Notes: generated by a model from the letters alone, not told the origin. DNA of 64,000 nucleotides from Palsa-504 sp963819785 (GCA_963819785.1 CAWFXW010000037.1:1-64000), one strand, 5' to 3'. Positions 1 through 11,714 are shown, counted from the first letter of the stretch. Translations and numbers: made by a program.

Positions 1-145
1 ATACGCTCATATTATTGCGCGGCGGCGTGAGCCGCGCTCAATTTGTAGACTTGCCAGAGGGGGTTGAAGGGGGATGACCTGCTCCCCAAAAACTGGTCCA
101 GGTGGTATGAGAGTCTCTGAGGCCCTGGGGGCCAGGAGACGAACC

Positions 146-408
146 ATGAAGCGACACACGGCCGAGGAGATCATCCCCAAGCTGCGCCAGGCCGAGGCGG
201 GCTCGGCCGGGCCTGACCATCGCCCAGGTCTGCCAGCGCTGGCGTCAGCGAGCAGACCCTGCACCGCTGGCGCAACCAGTACGGCGGCCTCAAGGCCGAC
301 GAGGCCAAGCGCCTCAAGGAGCTGGAGGCCGAGAACGCCCGCCTCAAGAAGCTCCTGGCCGAGCTGGCCCTGGACAAGCAGATGCTCCAGGAGGCCCAAA
401 AAAAGTGA
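146..408 (+). pseudogene. IS3-family transposase OrfA, frameshifted
   Basis: This is the DNA-binding half of an IS3 transposase. It starts MKRHTAEEIIPKLRQAE, an HTH_Tnp_1-type N-terminus, and ends with a leucine-zipper-like helix (LKELEAENARLKKLLAELALDKQML) read in another frame, so there is at least one indel near base 205. The 3' end is A7G (398-405) followed by TGA. In active IS3 elements an A6G-like run at this position drives -1 frameshifting into orfB to make the fused transposase. OrfB follows directly. Confidence 0.75.
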
Positions 409-1247
409 CGGCCCAGCAGCGGCGGCAGGCGGTCGCTTCCTCCAGGAGCGCTTCGGCGTCTCCGAGCGTCGCGCCTGCCGCGTGCTGGGGCAGCACCGCT
501 CGACGCAGCGGCAGCCGAGCCCGAAGAGCCAAGGAGGAGGAGGGGCGGCTGGTGGCGCGGATGCTGGAGTTGGTGCGGCAGCATCCGCGCTTACGGCTAC
601 CGGCGGATCTGGGCGTTGCTGCGGCGGGAGGGCTGGCGGGTCAACCGCAAGCGGGTCTACCGGCTGTGGCGGCAGCAGGGGCTGAAAGTGCCGCAGAAAG
701 CGCGGAAAAAGCGGCGGTTGGGCCCGAGCGCCAACAGTTCGCCTGCGTCGGCCGGAGCACAAGGACCACGTCTGGGCGTGGGACTTCCTGCACGACCGGA
801 CCGAGCGACGGCCGGCCGTTGAAGTGGTTCACGCTGGTGGACGAGTACACGCGGGAGTGCCTGGCCCTGGAGGTGGAGCGGGGCATGACGGCGAAGGCGG
901 TGATGCGAGGTGCTGGCGGGGTGGTGCAGGTGCGCGGGGTGCCGGCACATCCGCAGCGACAACGGCCCGGAGTTCATCGCCAAGGCGATCCGGGCCTGGC
1001 TGGGCGGACGGGGGCCGGAGACGCTGTACATCGCGCCGGGGTGCGCCGTGGGAGAACGGCTACGCGGAGTCGTTCAACAGCAAGGTGCGGGACGAGCTGC
1101 TGAACGCGGAGGAGTTCGGGACGGTGTGCGGAGGCACAGGTGCTGGCGGAGGAGTGGCGGCGGGACTACAACCACGTCCGGCCGCACAGCTCGCTGGGGT
1201 ATCGGACGCCGGCGGAGTTTGCGTGCGATGTGTCCAGCGAGCCGTAA
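405..1247 (+). pseudogene. IS3-family transposase OrfB (DDE integrase core), multiply frameshifted
   Basis: The catalytic half of the transposase. Recognisable pieces in order across frames are an HTH_21-like segment (YGYRRIWALLRREGWRVNRKRV), WAWDFLHDRT with the first Asp, FTLVDEYTRECLALEVER, RSDNGPEFIAKAIRAWL with the second Asp, PWENGYAESFNSKVRDELL with the Glu, and the terminal RDYNHVRPHSSLGYRTPAEF. They lie in three frames and need about four indels to join. The stop is TAA at 1245-1247. Confidence 0.75.
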
Positions 1248-1280
1248 GTCCTGCTCCGCTACGCTCCGCAGGACTTACGG
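1242..1280 (+). terminator. 13-bp hairpin overlapping the orfB stop
   Basis: CCGTAAGTCCTGC (1242-1254) and its exact complement GCAGGACTTACGG (1268-1280) flank a 13-nt loop. It covers the orfB stop codon and has no T-run after it. It may shield the transposase mRNA end or be a structural part of the IS; function is inferred. Confidence 0.4.
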
Positions 1281-1357
1281 CACGCCCGGCCACAGGCAGG
1301 GTCAACGCGAACCCCGATACTCTCATAACCCCTGGCACTAAAAATGGGGGCAGGTCA

Positions 1358-1883
1358 CCGCTTTGTGGCCCATCAACATGTCGCTTGATAGAACGGACCG
1401 CCGATGAATTGCCTCGTCGAACTAACTGCGCGGAAATGGTCTCGGAGTTCACTTATCTGGCGAGTACGATGCAATGGCGGCCGAACGGGTGTCTCGTGCT
1501 TAGCAATCTGTTCCCGTTGTCGAAAGCTGAAGCGGGATGTAGTGCAATATTGATTTTCGATCTACCGCTGTTTTTTGCCGAGGCGTGGCGTTTACCACCC
1601 ACCGTCAACCTAACGCTGCGTAGCCGCATCCAAACAGCAAGAAGTGACATTTTCTGAGGTCTGGGCAGGAAGATTTGGACCTCTATTAGGGCAAAGGAAC
1701 AAAAGTTTTTTCAGCGCTTTTCATCGCCCTGTCTGCTGACACGTGCTCAAAGGCGAAAACACCTGAAATACAAGTACCACTAAATGGTGCGAGGTAGAAC
1801 TCGCCTGCATTCACGTTTTCTACGTCAATCGGCAAACATCTGCGCAAGAAACGCAGATGTGCGGCTGGAAGAACTTGAAGATA
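1358..1883. other. Intergenic, no gene recognised
   Basis: Lower GC than the surroundings. Open frames are short and show no recognisable family. It separates the IS from the leftward S41 peptidase. Confidence 0.5.
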
Positions 1884-4241
1884 CTAGAGTTCGACGCGTC
1901 CGATGACCGCGAGGTTCTTATCGCTGAAGCCACGCAATTCCAATGTTGCTGGACCCTGCACCCAGGAAGGGAGGTCCAGGGTCGCTTGGCCGTTCACCAG
2001 GTCGCCGGTGGTGACAGGTCGACCGTTAGAGTAAACGTCCACTCGGGTGACGTTTTGGCCCTGGACTTGTAAGTTACGCGGTTGCGCGGGCGGAGCCTGT
2101 CCCGTCAGGGCGTAGACAGTTTCCGTTGCCAACATGTTGGGCGGCCTTCCGAAGCAGGTCGACGTTTTCTTCCAGCACGTCACTGCGGGTCATTGAGTGC
2201 AATTCGTTGGGCTCGACACCGAGGTCCTCAACCGGTACGCCGGCGTAGGTCGCCGAACTCGCGTCGTGCGACGCAGCGCGACCCTGAAGGCTGCCCCTTC
2301 GGGTAGCAAGCCGAAGTAATTCGGCAGGACTTGGCCTAGCAACCTGTATTCCCAGACGTTGGCACCACCCGCCCCGGTATGCTGATGGACTCCGAGGATT
2401 TTGCCGATCTTGTGGTCCTGAAACCCTGCCGTGAAGATGTCCGTGGTGCTGTAACACAGGGCGTCGATTATGAGCACGATTGGCCCTTGGTACTGCTGAC
2501 CAAGGCGATTGTAATCGTCAATGTCTTCAAGAGCGAAGCCCTGCGAGTAGATTTCTCCCGTCTCAATACCGAGTGGATTGACGGTACCACTGCGACAGAC
2601 CGTAGGGGCGGAAGCGTCGCAGAGGTCCAGCGTGATCGCGCTGTTGATAAAGTGGAATCTCTCCGGCTCAATGCGCCGCGGGGTGAGTACTTGTAAGCAA
2701 GCGCTCGCCTGCAAGGATATTGCCACCGCCGTTGCCGCGCACGTCGACGATGAGGCCGTTACGAGGCAGTAGACGGGATATGCGGATGAACTCGGTGACG
2801 AAGGCGTCTTCGTCGTACACCATGAAGGTGTAGATGCGGATGTACCCGAGGGGGCCTTTGGGGCCCGAACGGTTTTGAAGGCAAAGACGTCGGGCATAAG
2901 GCTAACGTTGGGGAGGGCAGGTGCGGCGCCGACGGCCGCCTTGACGGCGGTGTCCATCTGCTTTTCCATCGCCATCGCCTGGGAAAAAACAGGGCCTTTT
3001 TGGAGCGACGCACAGATTCAGTCTGAACATCGACCCCGATTCGGGGCCTGACGGACCGGAGCTGCCAGCGTCGCGTTGGGAGCGACCAGCGGCAAACCGG
3101 CATTGAGCGCGGCCACCGCCATGCGCTGTTCGGTCCTAACGCTGTCCGGGTCGAACAAAGCTTTGCGGGCACGACGGACCGCTTCGGTGCGGTCGTCGAC
3201 GCCCAGGAAGCGGGCCACTTCCGGGCCAGCGGCACTCATGTTAATTCCAGTTGGCGAGGCTGGCGGCGCGAAGACCTGCCAATCGAAGCGGAGCTCCCGT
3301 AGCTGTCCTTCGCTCTCATAGATTACGACGACCCAATCCTCGTCGGGTGGCGCCGTTAGATCCATGGGCCGTAACGTCAGCGCCTCTAAACCGCGGGCGT
3401 GCCGGGCGTCTTCATTGCTGCCCGCCTCGCCTGAGCGTTCAACTCGACGACCCGGTCAATCAGCGTGCCATTCCAGTATTTTAGCACAACGCCCTGCTTG
3501 AACTCGGTATGGGCAGACCCGGGGAGCACCTTCGTGACCACGTAATGCCTAACCGGCGGAGAACCTTCGAAGTATTCCTCAACAAGGAATGGCAAAAAGG
3601 CGGTTTGGTTCTGGTACGAAACTGGCAAGATGTAGTTGGTGTGCAAGTCGCGCAGCGAGTGGAAAATAGCAATCATCTCGTCGTGGAAACCGCGCATCGC
3701 TCAAGGAGACGCTACGTTGCTTGAGAATCTTCAGTGCGCCTGGTTCGGGTCTATCGCATGCATTGCGCGTTTGAGGGGCAGGTGCACGTATACCTGATCG
3801 AGCATGAACATGGCCGCTTCAATAATTTGCATTCGTTCAGCTTGGTTAAGCTGTTGCACGGTGCTGCGGAAGTCTTTGAGGAGACGTGCATCCGGAGGGC
3901 CGGTGCCCATTCCGGTACCGGTGGGCAGGGCAGCTCCAGCGAGGCCGGTGCTGGCGGCTGCCGACCCTCGGCGTAATCGCTGCGCCTGGCATCTGTGCGT
4001 TCCAACAAGGTCAGGACGCGGTTTCCAAGAGGCGAAGCATGGTTTGTATCAGAATCCCATTATCTCCTTGGGTCACCTCGTCCACGCTGATGTCTCCGGT
4101 GGTGGTCGCGCCCTGCATTCCAATGGGCAATTTGGGTTTGGGGATTGGCTCCGAGCCTACTTTGACACGTATCGGCCTGGCTGGTTTCGACTTTGCCTTG
4201 CCGCCACTAGCGGCATCAGATTTCTTGGCACGCCTGGCCAT
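1884..4241 (-). pseudogene. S41-family (C-terminal processing type) peptidase, multiply frameshifted
   Basis: Pieces of one leftward protein lie in different frames. The N-terminus is basic and low-complexity (MARRAKKSDAASGGK). A helical part follows (ERMQIIEAAMFMLDQVYVHL, then KRAMHAIDP), then FHSLRDLHTNYILPVSYQ, typical of the S41 N-terminal region. The catalytic part reads LIIDALCYSTTDIFTAGFQDH then KIGKILGVHQHTGAGG, with the likely nucleophile Ser in CYSTTD and the Lys about 13 residues on. A beta-rich tail ends at the TAG at 1884. About five indels are needed to restore it. It could be a decayed gene or poor consensus. The start at 4241 is the least certain part. Confidence 0.65.
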
Positions 4242-4806
4242 GAACTTTATCTCCCAGACGCGCTTGGGCTCCCGGGCAGTCAACTCGCGAGTCCGGCACG
4301 TTGCGGCGGGGAAAACATACGGAAGGGCTAAGCCGTTTCTGCAAAAACCCGTTCAGGATGTGCAAAAACGGCGTGCGGTCCGCCCCTGCGGACACGGCAC
4401 GTGATGAGCCGGCCTGAGCCGAGCGAAAACTGTTGCACCGCTGCCCGGGGAGGTCGACGTAGACCGTTTGCCCGGACGCATGCTCAAACAAGTTGGCGAA
4501 CCCGGGAACTGGCAGTCGCTCTGCACGTCGATGAGTGCGGTTACAAAACCGGCGAAATCGCCCGGGTCTTTAAGGCTGGCGAGTTTCGACCGCGAATGTC
4601 AGCCCAGTTTTCAATGGCTTGCATCAACCCGCGCCCCACGTGTCACAGTACTAGTAACTATTGTACTCCCTTCGAGCCATGCGGCACAACCACCAGGCAC
4701 CCGAGGTTTAATTCGAACCCACGCTCCGCGCACGGCCTCCCAATAGTGACCTAAGAATCGGCAAAAGACAGGCCGCCTAGCACGTCACTGGCCGCGATTT
4801 TGCACC
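4242..4806. other. Unresolved stretch between two protease genes
   Basis: No intact gene. Leftward fragments such as KDPGDFAGFVTALIDVQSDC and FEHASGQTVYVDLPGQ look protein-like but sit in different frames, which suggests one more frameshifted leftward gene of unknown family. Confidence 0.35.
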
Positions 4807-6249
4807 TTATCCGCCTTGACCGCCCTTCAGGCGATTTTCAAGCGAGACAATGCGGGCCTCGATTCGGCGGAGCCAATCAGCCGTGGCCAAGGCTGGGGCA
4901 GTGGCCAGTGCCGACACCGGGATCGGCAGAACGGCCACATTGGCAGTCATGATTGATCCGGATGGGCCGATACCTGTCAGGTTCACATGCGTATCGACTC
5001 CAACGTAGGACCTCGAACTGGGGTTCGTCATGGCGGTACAGCCGGTGTTCTGGGCGTGCCTGGGTACGGGTCCTCGCCATTGTCGCCGCGATTCACCGCT
5101 AGCTCCAAGTCGCGCTTGCCGTCAGCCTGAAGCAGCGCCACTTTGTAATGGGCCAAGTTGGTATTGTCCGGCACTGCATCATCGATGTGCCAGAGCAGCA
5201 GGCCGGGGCCAGGAAGGGACACGTCGAAGCCAGTCTGCTGACGGTTTTCGAGCAAGAAATACTCATTTCCTGCAGCCCCATCCGTCCAGAGGCGGAACAC
5301 CATAAAGGAGCTCTTGACGTCGGATATTTGGATCAGCCCGTCGGTGCCGACAACCTGCACGGACGCCCAGCCCTGGTTAATTTTGCACCACGTGCAGGGG
5401 TGCACGGGCGTCCCCTTGCCCCCCCAACTGCCGCCCGACATTAAGCACCAGTTGCCAATACCTTCTGATACATTGGTCGTGTCGTAAAGGTCAGGAAAGC
5501 CAAAAAGCAAGTGGCCGAGTTCATGGCAGCAGACGCCGATGTGCGGCGTCTCCGGAACCGTGAGGTAACCGTAAACCTGGACACTGCCGACTGTCACGGG
5601 GCCGCCCTCGACGGTCCATTTGTGGGACCAAATCTGGTTGATGTTCCCCGTGACTTCGGCACCCGGCATCGGCATGGACCACGATGAATGCGTCAACAAA
5701 GCCGTCATGGTCGTTATCGTAGGGCGTGAAATCGCCGACCACGGGGATCGCGGCTGCTAGGGCATCCCGGGCCATGGTCTGCGCGTTTGGTGTGGCACTC
5801 CCGATCCCCGAGTGGCCGTTCGCGTAAGTCGCCAGAGTGTTGGGCAACCGGAAAGGCCCGACCACCGTTCCCTGAATGTCGACAAGGCCGTGCGTGATCT
5901 CCGCATAGTACTCGCGAACGCTCTTTGTAGGTATCACTCCTCGCGAGAAAAAAAGATTTTGGAAATGCGCTTGGTCTTGCTGCATCGGCTGATCTTCGAA
6001 GTCAACCAGCACGACGATTACCCGCAGAGCGCCGCGAAGCGGCGGCAGTCTGGGGAGGGGCACTTCGGATGAGGCTGGCCGCGGTACCGGGCTGAAAGAA
6101 GCTGGGCGGGTAAATAATTCCGTCATTGAAGCCAGGCCGCTGCGGCTCCTGGAATTGAAACATGGCGCTGGCAAACCGGCCGCCGCAGCATGGATTGCTG
6201 CGTACTGCTTGCGAATCCGGGCCTGCAAGTCCGGGTGGGCCGCCACCAT
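4807..6249 (-). pseudogene. M6-family (immune inhibitor A-like) metalloprotease, frameshifted
   Basis: A probable zinc protease. The N-terminal part (MVAAHPDLQARIRKQYAAIH) leads into VIVVLVDFEDQPMQQDQAHF and VREYYAEITHGLVDIQG, both typical of M6 catalytic domains. FTPYDNDHDGFVDAFIVVHA follows. The zinc motif HELGH sits in GVCCHELGHLLFGFPDLYD, with a downstream SGGSWGG. A C-terminal region with NEYFLLENRQQTGFD and LLLWHID completes the domain. The last 70 residues end in a short coiled coil. Indels near 6,145, 5,680 and 5,045 split it. I see no clear signal peptide from this start. Confidence 0.75.
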
Positions 6250-6420
6250 GCAGCGTTGGCCATTTTCGGACGCAAGGCGCGTGGCGACCAATTGACGTCA
6301 GATTCCGTAACAGGGCTGTGTCGTCAGTCATTCGCCCCCGAGAAGCCTCAAAAGTATGTTCGCGTTGATTCCAGATACGTCGCTCTTGAAACGGTACTGC
6401 GGGATGCCCGTCTACAGTGT

Positions 6421-6603
6421 TCATTGGAAAGATCGGATTGCGGGGATATCAGCGATTACAACCATCGCATGATCATTCATTGCTTCGACCACGTAGCGGT
6501 GTTGGGGGATGCTCCCGTCGCCCGTCGCAGTATGTCCGGCAACTCCAATCCTTCGACCAAAACGCCTGAAGCTGTTCACCAGTTCTTTGCTTGAAAAGCG
6601 CAC
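6421..6603 (-). CDS. Hypothetical protein, possibly a fragment
   Basis: A leftward 60-codon frame just upstream of the M6 protease (MRFSSKELVNSFRRFGRRIGV ... HRYVVEAMNDHAMVVIADIP). The amphipathic pattern looks protein-like but I recognise no family. Because neighbours are frameshifted it may be part of a longer gene running to about 6,310. Confidence 0.35.
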   Translation of the reverse strand: MRFSSKELVNSFRRFGRRIGVAGHTATGDGSIPQHRYVVEAMNDHAMVVIADIPAIRSFQ

Positions 6604-6617
6604 GTATTGGTAAACAG

Positions 6618-7243
6618 CTACCCCTTATTTTTCTTCCTTTTCTCGCTGTCTTTCCCTAGTTTGTCCGCGAATTTGTGAAGTTGCTGCGCAAGCTCCGCCA
6701 TTTTGCTAAATTCCAACTCGTCTCGAAATCGTTCCAACACCTTCTCCAGCCTGGGCCAGGATTCTTGGGTATGTATCGAGTTTGCCCGCCGTCTCGCCTT
6801 CTTTCGGGCTGTCCCAACGATTTCCTTAGCTAAAGCCGCCGTGATAGCCTCTCCCGACTTCACCCGGTCGAGAGCGGCTTGGCGAGCCAAACGGCGTGGA
6901 TGCGGCAGCGAGGAGATAAGCGGCAGTCGGAGCGAGAGCCAAATCGGAAATAATGTCCGTTTTGACCCCAAACACTTCGGCCACGTCCATAAAACTTACT
7001 AGCCGTCCGGTCAGTCCAACCAAATTCCCCAACCAGCCAAGGTCCGAAATGCCCGTGAGGCAAGGCATCTTTAGCCCGGAGCAGGGCATTGCCAACTTCA
7101 ATAATGTTTTCAATTGTCCGTTTGACATTTTCCTTGATCGATTCAGCCGCCAACCGAAGTTGTCCGGCGACTTTTGAATCCAAGAGCGAATAGTCAAACG
7201 CAGCTGAGCCAGTTACCAATGCGAAATCGCGTTTGTATGGCAT
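6618..7243 (-). pseudogene. DUF3102-type protein, frameshifted
   Basis: The N-terminal half contains KVAGQLRLAAESIKENVKRTIENII, then EVGNALLRAKDALPHGHFGPWL and FGWTDRTASKFMDVAEVFG in two frames. That is the DUF3102 pattern found on mobile elements and some chromosomes, distantly like the region before ParB/phage-regulator modules. The C-terminal half is a charged helix region (WPRLEKVLERFRDELEFSKMAELAQQLHKF) ending in a lysine-rich tail. Indels near 7,005 and 6,890 split it. The molecular role is unknown. Confidence 0.6.
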
Positions 7244-7881
7244 AGTCGAAGTCGCCTTTGTTCACGGAAAACACGCTGAATACATCTTCCTCCAATAGAT
7301 TAACGCCAGAACCTGTCTGCAATTCTTGGACGATCCGCCCAGTCATGGACTCGCGGCTTGATCCTGGGGGACAAGGCTGCCTTTGCTTCCGGCGCACATC
7401 GCGATAAGTCGTTCTAAGGGTGTCACTTGCGACCATACTTTTGCTAACATGTTCTACAATTCCCACGACGCTTCGACGGCCCCGCATCTGCGAAGCCTGT
7501 GAAGGCGTTCGGGCTGGTGACCGCGTAGGGATGCCAAAGCATCGCTGACTACCACTGAGTTGAATAAAACGAGCGTCGCACCCCTAACGGTGGGCTGAGG
7601 CGGTACAACTTGTCGATTTCGCCACAAAACGGTCGCGGTAGGGGTAGCACACCAGCGCCAGCCTAATGGCACCTTTGCTACCTCACACACTCGCCGCCTA
7701 AAACATTTTCGTCTCTCCAACCCACGGCCACCATGACCGTGGGTTAGGACCCCGGCAGAAAATGTTTGGGCGAGATACCGCGGGGTCGATGCCGATACCG
7801 AGGCAACATTGCCGCAGCGAGACAAGCCAGCAACCAGATTTGGCCAGGATTGCAGGCCATGTTTATTTCAGGTGGGACTGG
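7244..7881. other. No convincing gene
   Basis: Leftward frames such as MVASDTLRTTYRDVRRKQRQ ... LLEEDVFSVFSVNKGDFDYAI (about 7,240-7,440) may be a small or frameshifted protein but match nothing I know. The rest shows no coding pattern that I trust. Confidence 0.3.
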
Positions 7882-8561
7882 TCACCGCCCGTCGTCTATT
7901 TCGCCTTTTTGCTGCACTCCCAGCCAGGTCAACGGTGTGGTGACATTGAAGTATAGGGTCACCGCTTTGCCCGTCTTTTCCTCCACCCCTTCGATGCGGT
8001 CGAACTTTTGGTCGCCTTCTGCGACAATCAAGGGCTTGTCTGGTCTTGCGGAATTACAAGGCGCCAGGACGGCGGTCTCTTCGTCGATGGTGATGACAGC
8101 GTAAGCGGTAGCGGGCGTTTTGCCACTGCCTGACTTCAGGATCGACTGGATCAGGCCCTCGGCGACATTTTTGTGGAATTTCGCGCACTCTTCGTTGCCA
8201 AGTTCCTTATGGGCACGGTAAGCCGCCAGGTGGGCCGCCCAATCGATGTATTTGGACTTCAGGATTTTGTCTGCCAGCCCGAGCGCCAGGTGGTGTAATC
8301 CTTCTTGTCCAGGGCTGCGTTCATGGCCTCGGCGGTTTTGTCCTTATCGCCATAGGGCTTGTACAAGGGCGTTTGCGTGAAAGCCATGCGCAGTTGGAAA
8401 AAGTCAGCCTTGAGATCGGCATTCTTGACGCGATCCAGCAATTGCTGATAGGACAGGTTCGTCTTTTCCTGGGCATTTCCTTTTAGGAGGCAACCCAACA
8501 CCAGAATGGCGATCCAGGCAATACGCGCTGACAATTCGCACCTCGCAGATAAAGGCCGCAC
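7882..8561 (-). pseudogene. DUF4919-like secreted protein, one frameshift
   Basis: The N-terminus has a hydrophobic segment ending in a lipobox-like motif (WIAILVLGCLLKG), so it is probably an exported lipoprotein. It is followed by LDRVKNADLKADFFQLRMAFTQTPLYKPYGD, the start of a DUF4919 domain. After an indel near 8,280 the domain continues with LADKILKSKYIDWAAHLAAYRAHKELG and CAKFHKNVAEGLIQSILKSG, and ends GEIDDGR with TGA at 7,882. Total about 225 residues. The function of the family is unknown. Confidence 0.6.
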
Positions 8562-9504
8562 CTAGCTCCCAAGAACAAAGGCGACAAAACCCTCGCTAGG
8601 CCGCACGTTGTGAATTTCGACATAATGCCTCAGCCCGTCAGGCCACCGCCAATCCCCGTATACAAATTCGCAGCTTCCGACGGCGCTCATGCATAACCGG
8701 CAAAGACTCAGTCCCCGGTAAGCAACTTGTTTGGCTTGGGCCTCTTTGCCCGTTAGCGCAAAAAGGAACTCTTGTTGACCGTCCCACGGCTGAGCATTAG
8801 CCTGCGGAAACGGCAGTTGCGAATTGTCCGGGTGCGGCTGTCAGCCGCCAGTAGCCTTCGACCTTCATGTCGCCACCTTACATTCCTTGACATCCTCGGT
8901 CGGCAAGGATGTCGTTTTTTATCAGCCCCAGAAGCTGATGAGTCAAGGGGCGGCCTAACTCTCGACAATTATCAAAAGCAGATAGAACTGTTCTGCTTCT
9001 TCTCTCGGCGAAAAGGAGGCGAATGGTGGTGCCGTTCGTCAAAATATGGGGCTCTTTGCCTTGCTTCCGCCATCCAATACCGTTTTTCAGAGCCGCTCTG
9101 AGATTGCGAGCATGGTAACGCCCTTCTTCTCTTTGCAAAATACTCCTCCCTGTCTTGCTTCCCGTCGCCGTCGCCTCGCCGTATGGGGTGGTCGATGAAG
9201 GCGCACCGGGCAGGATGCCCGGTATAATTGCGCCGCGGCCACCCCAGAAGGCGGGGCAGAGGCGGCGTGCATTGGGACGCATCCTTGAGCCTGAGCTGAG
9301 CCGGTGGGGTGGTCGGATTTCGCCTTATGGCCATTGAGGTCATTTCGACGGACCTTCCTTGCTGCCAGGTTCGTTGTTCTCCACGGAGCAAGCTACGGCG
9401 TCCTGCTAGCTAATCCCCCCGTCCAGGTGCCCTCGGGCATTTTTCCCATACAATCTTCACGGTAAATGTAAGGACATTATAAATCCAGCGAGAAAGAAAG
9501 CATC
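8562..9504. other. Intergenic region without a supported gene
   Basis: Apart from the hairpin at 8,889-8,920 I find no feature. Open frames of 60-140 codons on both strands have a composition unlike proteins and no motif. Confidence 0.4.
8889..8920 (+). terminator. Rho-independent terminator
   Basis: GACATCCT (8889-8896) pairs perfectly with AGGATGTC (8906-8913) around a 9-nt loop and is followed by GTTTTTT. It would stop rightward transcription. Confidence 0.7.
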
Positions 9505-9980
9505 ATGCCGAGACCCAAGGGCAAATCCAGCAATTCGACCGGCACGGGAACCAAAGGCCAAGGCGTGGCCGGCTTTTTCCGACCCATTTTCGCCGCCAAC
9601 AAAAAGCTGCTCAAAAACGCGGAGCAACAAGCAAGTGCTTGCCATGTGGTTGGCGGCCAATCCTGACTACAAGGAAGTTCCCAATAACGTGAAAGTGGGA
9701 TTGGCGAACCTGAAAAGCACCATGCCGCTCGAAGATCCGAAAACGCCGCAGCAAGAAAGCTGCTTTGGAAGTGGCCTCGGAAACGGCGGTTGCCAAATCC
9801 AAGACCGCACTGCCGTTATCCAGTGATGCCGCCGACGCCGGGCTGGAAAGGGTTGAGATGCTGATTGACGAATGCCTGACGCTGGCCAGAAACATTGATC
9901 GCAAAGGATCGCTCGACAATGTTGTTGTGGCGCTGCGGATCGCCCGCAACCGAGTGGTTTGGAAACTTGGGGAGGATTAA
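9505..9980 (+). pseudogene. Hypothetical protein, two frameshifts
   Basis: The start is supported by a purine-rich stretch GAGAAAGAAAG 10 nt upstream. Reading across frames gives MPRPKGKSSNSTGTGTKGQG, GFFRPIFAANKKLL, VLAMWLAANPDYKEVPNNVK, then AGLERVEMLIDECLTLARNID and NVVVALRIARNRVVWKLGED before TAA. That makes a basic, helical protein of about 155 residues. The family is not recognised. The two indels lie near 9,625 and 9,765. Confidence 0.45.
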
Positions 9981-10093
9981 CCCGGAGTCGGGAGGGCGTC
10001 ATTGGCCTTCGCAAAAGCGCGGGGGCTTCGCGTGGTATCATCAAAATGCAGATTGGCGTCCATCGCGTTTGTCGCTTTTTTGTGAAGAGGATG

Positions 10094-11714
10094 TCACGAA
10101 TCTACCGGGAGCAGTGCAGTCGGTTGCCGCTGGTGCCGCAATTCTTGAAGCTGCCTTGCCGCAGACGTGTGATTGGGGTCAATGACTAGGATTTGGACAA
10201 GTTCTTTCTCCGCTTGGTCAAGATTCTTCCCCTGGCCGATCATGATGGTGGTTAGCTGCATCCGCAGCCAAACAGAGCGAGGGGCTGCGGCAATTGCGTT
10301 CTCCAAAATCTGGCGAGCCGCCGGGTAATCGCTCCGCGCTGAACAAACCCGAGACCGTACCACCGAAACAACCTGCTGCATCTCTGAAATATGGCCCATC
10401 TCCCCAATCAACTGCTCCACCTCGGCTGCGCGGCCTTGTTCCAAACAGATTTCGGCCAAGCCCAGCCATGCCGGTCCAAAGCGTGGGCTTTCCTTGCTCG
10501 CGGCACGCCAATGGGTTTCCGCATCGGCAAGCCTGCCGGACGTCCGGTGAATCAGCGCAGCTGGTGCCTTGTTAGATGACCATGAATGCCGGCGTTGACC
10601 GCCACGAAGCAAGGACGCGGCGGCAGGTGCAATACTTCCTCGAAACACCGCTGAGCCTCGGCCCAATCCTCCCTGGTCTTGTAATGCAACCCCTCCTCGA
10701 ACCACAGCTCGGGGTCTTGGGGGAACCGAGCTTTGCCTTCCCGGCACCAACGAAGTCCTTCCTCAACACGGTCCAGGCCGCGCTGGATTTGGGCCAAGAC
10801 CACATATGCCTTGGGCAAGAACGTGGCACCCTGGCGAGCGGTGGCCACGCATTTCTCCAACCACCAGGCAGCTTTGGGGGTGTCGCCCATATCGCGACAG
10901 GTCGCTCCCAAATTAAACAGTGTGAATCCTTCGTCCGGATGGTCGTGGTTTTCCAGGAGCAATAGGCGGAAGTTGCGTATCAGCTTGCGTTGTCGTGCCG
11001 CGCGGTTCTTGATAGCCGGTGTGATGCAGGACGATGTCGGTGAACACGACCTGATCCCCGACCTCGCGCAGGCGGGAAGGATTTGCTCGTGGACGCGATA
11101 GCGCCAGCCCACGCCTGGCCGCTTGCGAAACAGGCGGGCATGGTCCACAGCGAGGGCGGAGCCCGCGTCTTGGGGAGGGAGCGAATACTGCTTCATCATG
11201 TAAGCGCGGTTTTCCTGCGCGCAGCATGCCGAGCAAGCGTTTGAGCAGCGCAGGTTTTTTCTCGTCAAAGCTTTCGTCGGCGTCGAGCCACAGTATCCAC
11301 TCGCCGCTAGCGTGGCGCAGGGCCTCGTTACGCGCGGCGGCGAAGTCGTCCACCCAGGGAAAATCAAACACTTCGGCATCACACTGCCGGGCCACTTCCT
11401 TGGTCCGGTCGGTGGAGCCGGTATCGACGACGATCATATTGGCGACCAGTTTGGCCACGGAGTGCAGACAGGTTGCCAATGTCGCCTCTTCGTCGCGGAC
11501 AATCATGCACAGCGAAACAGGGGCCGGAGGACCTTGGACCAAAGATGGCGATTGGGTCATGCCAACTTCGATTGTTGCCGTATCCTGGCCACTTTCCTCT
11601 TGTCGCGGTTCCTCGCTGGGTTGGTCGGTCACAGGAGAAGAAATGCGGTTTTCCAGGCGGTACAAAGGCGAAGGAACTGACAACTTGGAAGATTTTGCCA
11701 GAGATCGGGGCATC
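10094..11714 (-). pseudogene. Family-2 glycosyltransferase with C-terminal TPR repeats, frameshifted
   Basis: After a 60-residue Ser/Glu-rich leader, the GT-A fold starts with VSLCMIVRDEEATLATCLHSV, then MIVVDTGSTDRTKEVARQ, and has the nucleotide-sugar DXD-like WLDADE. The C-terminal half is TPR-like (FTLFNLGATCRDMGDTPKAA, AYVVLAQIQRGLDRVEEGL, FGPAWLGLAEICLEQGRAAE, DYPAARQILENAIAAAPRS). Indels near 11,200 and 10,570 split it. It probably glycosylates surface glycans or lipids at the membrane; the substrate is unknown. The preceding glycosyltransferase fragment runs into it in the same frame with no stop, so the two may be one long protein. Confidence 0.7.

Larger units (their letters stand above)
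75..1357 (+). mobile_element. IS3-family insertion sequence, degenerate
   Basis: Imperfect terminal inverted repeats of about 40 bp bound the element: 75-114 on the left and 1319-1357 on the right. Read inward, both begin TGACCTGC and both end in TATGAGAGT. Inside lie orfA and orfB of the IS3 type. I see no target-site duplication (flanks GGA and CCG). Several indels break orfB, so the copy is inactive or the sequence contains errors. Confidence 0.85.

Noticed and set aside
4680..4745. tRNA-like GGGTTCGAATTAAACC on the minus strand
   Set aside because: The flanking bases do not form the T-stem or an acceptor stem, and no anticodon arm could be placed.
8972..9391. 139-codon minus-strand frame
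   Set aside because: Composition unlike a protein, no motif, overlapping frames on the other strand equally long; treated as non-coding.
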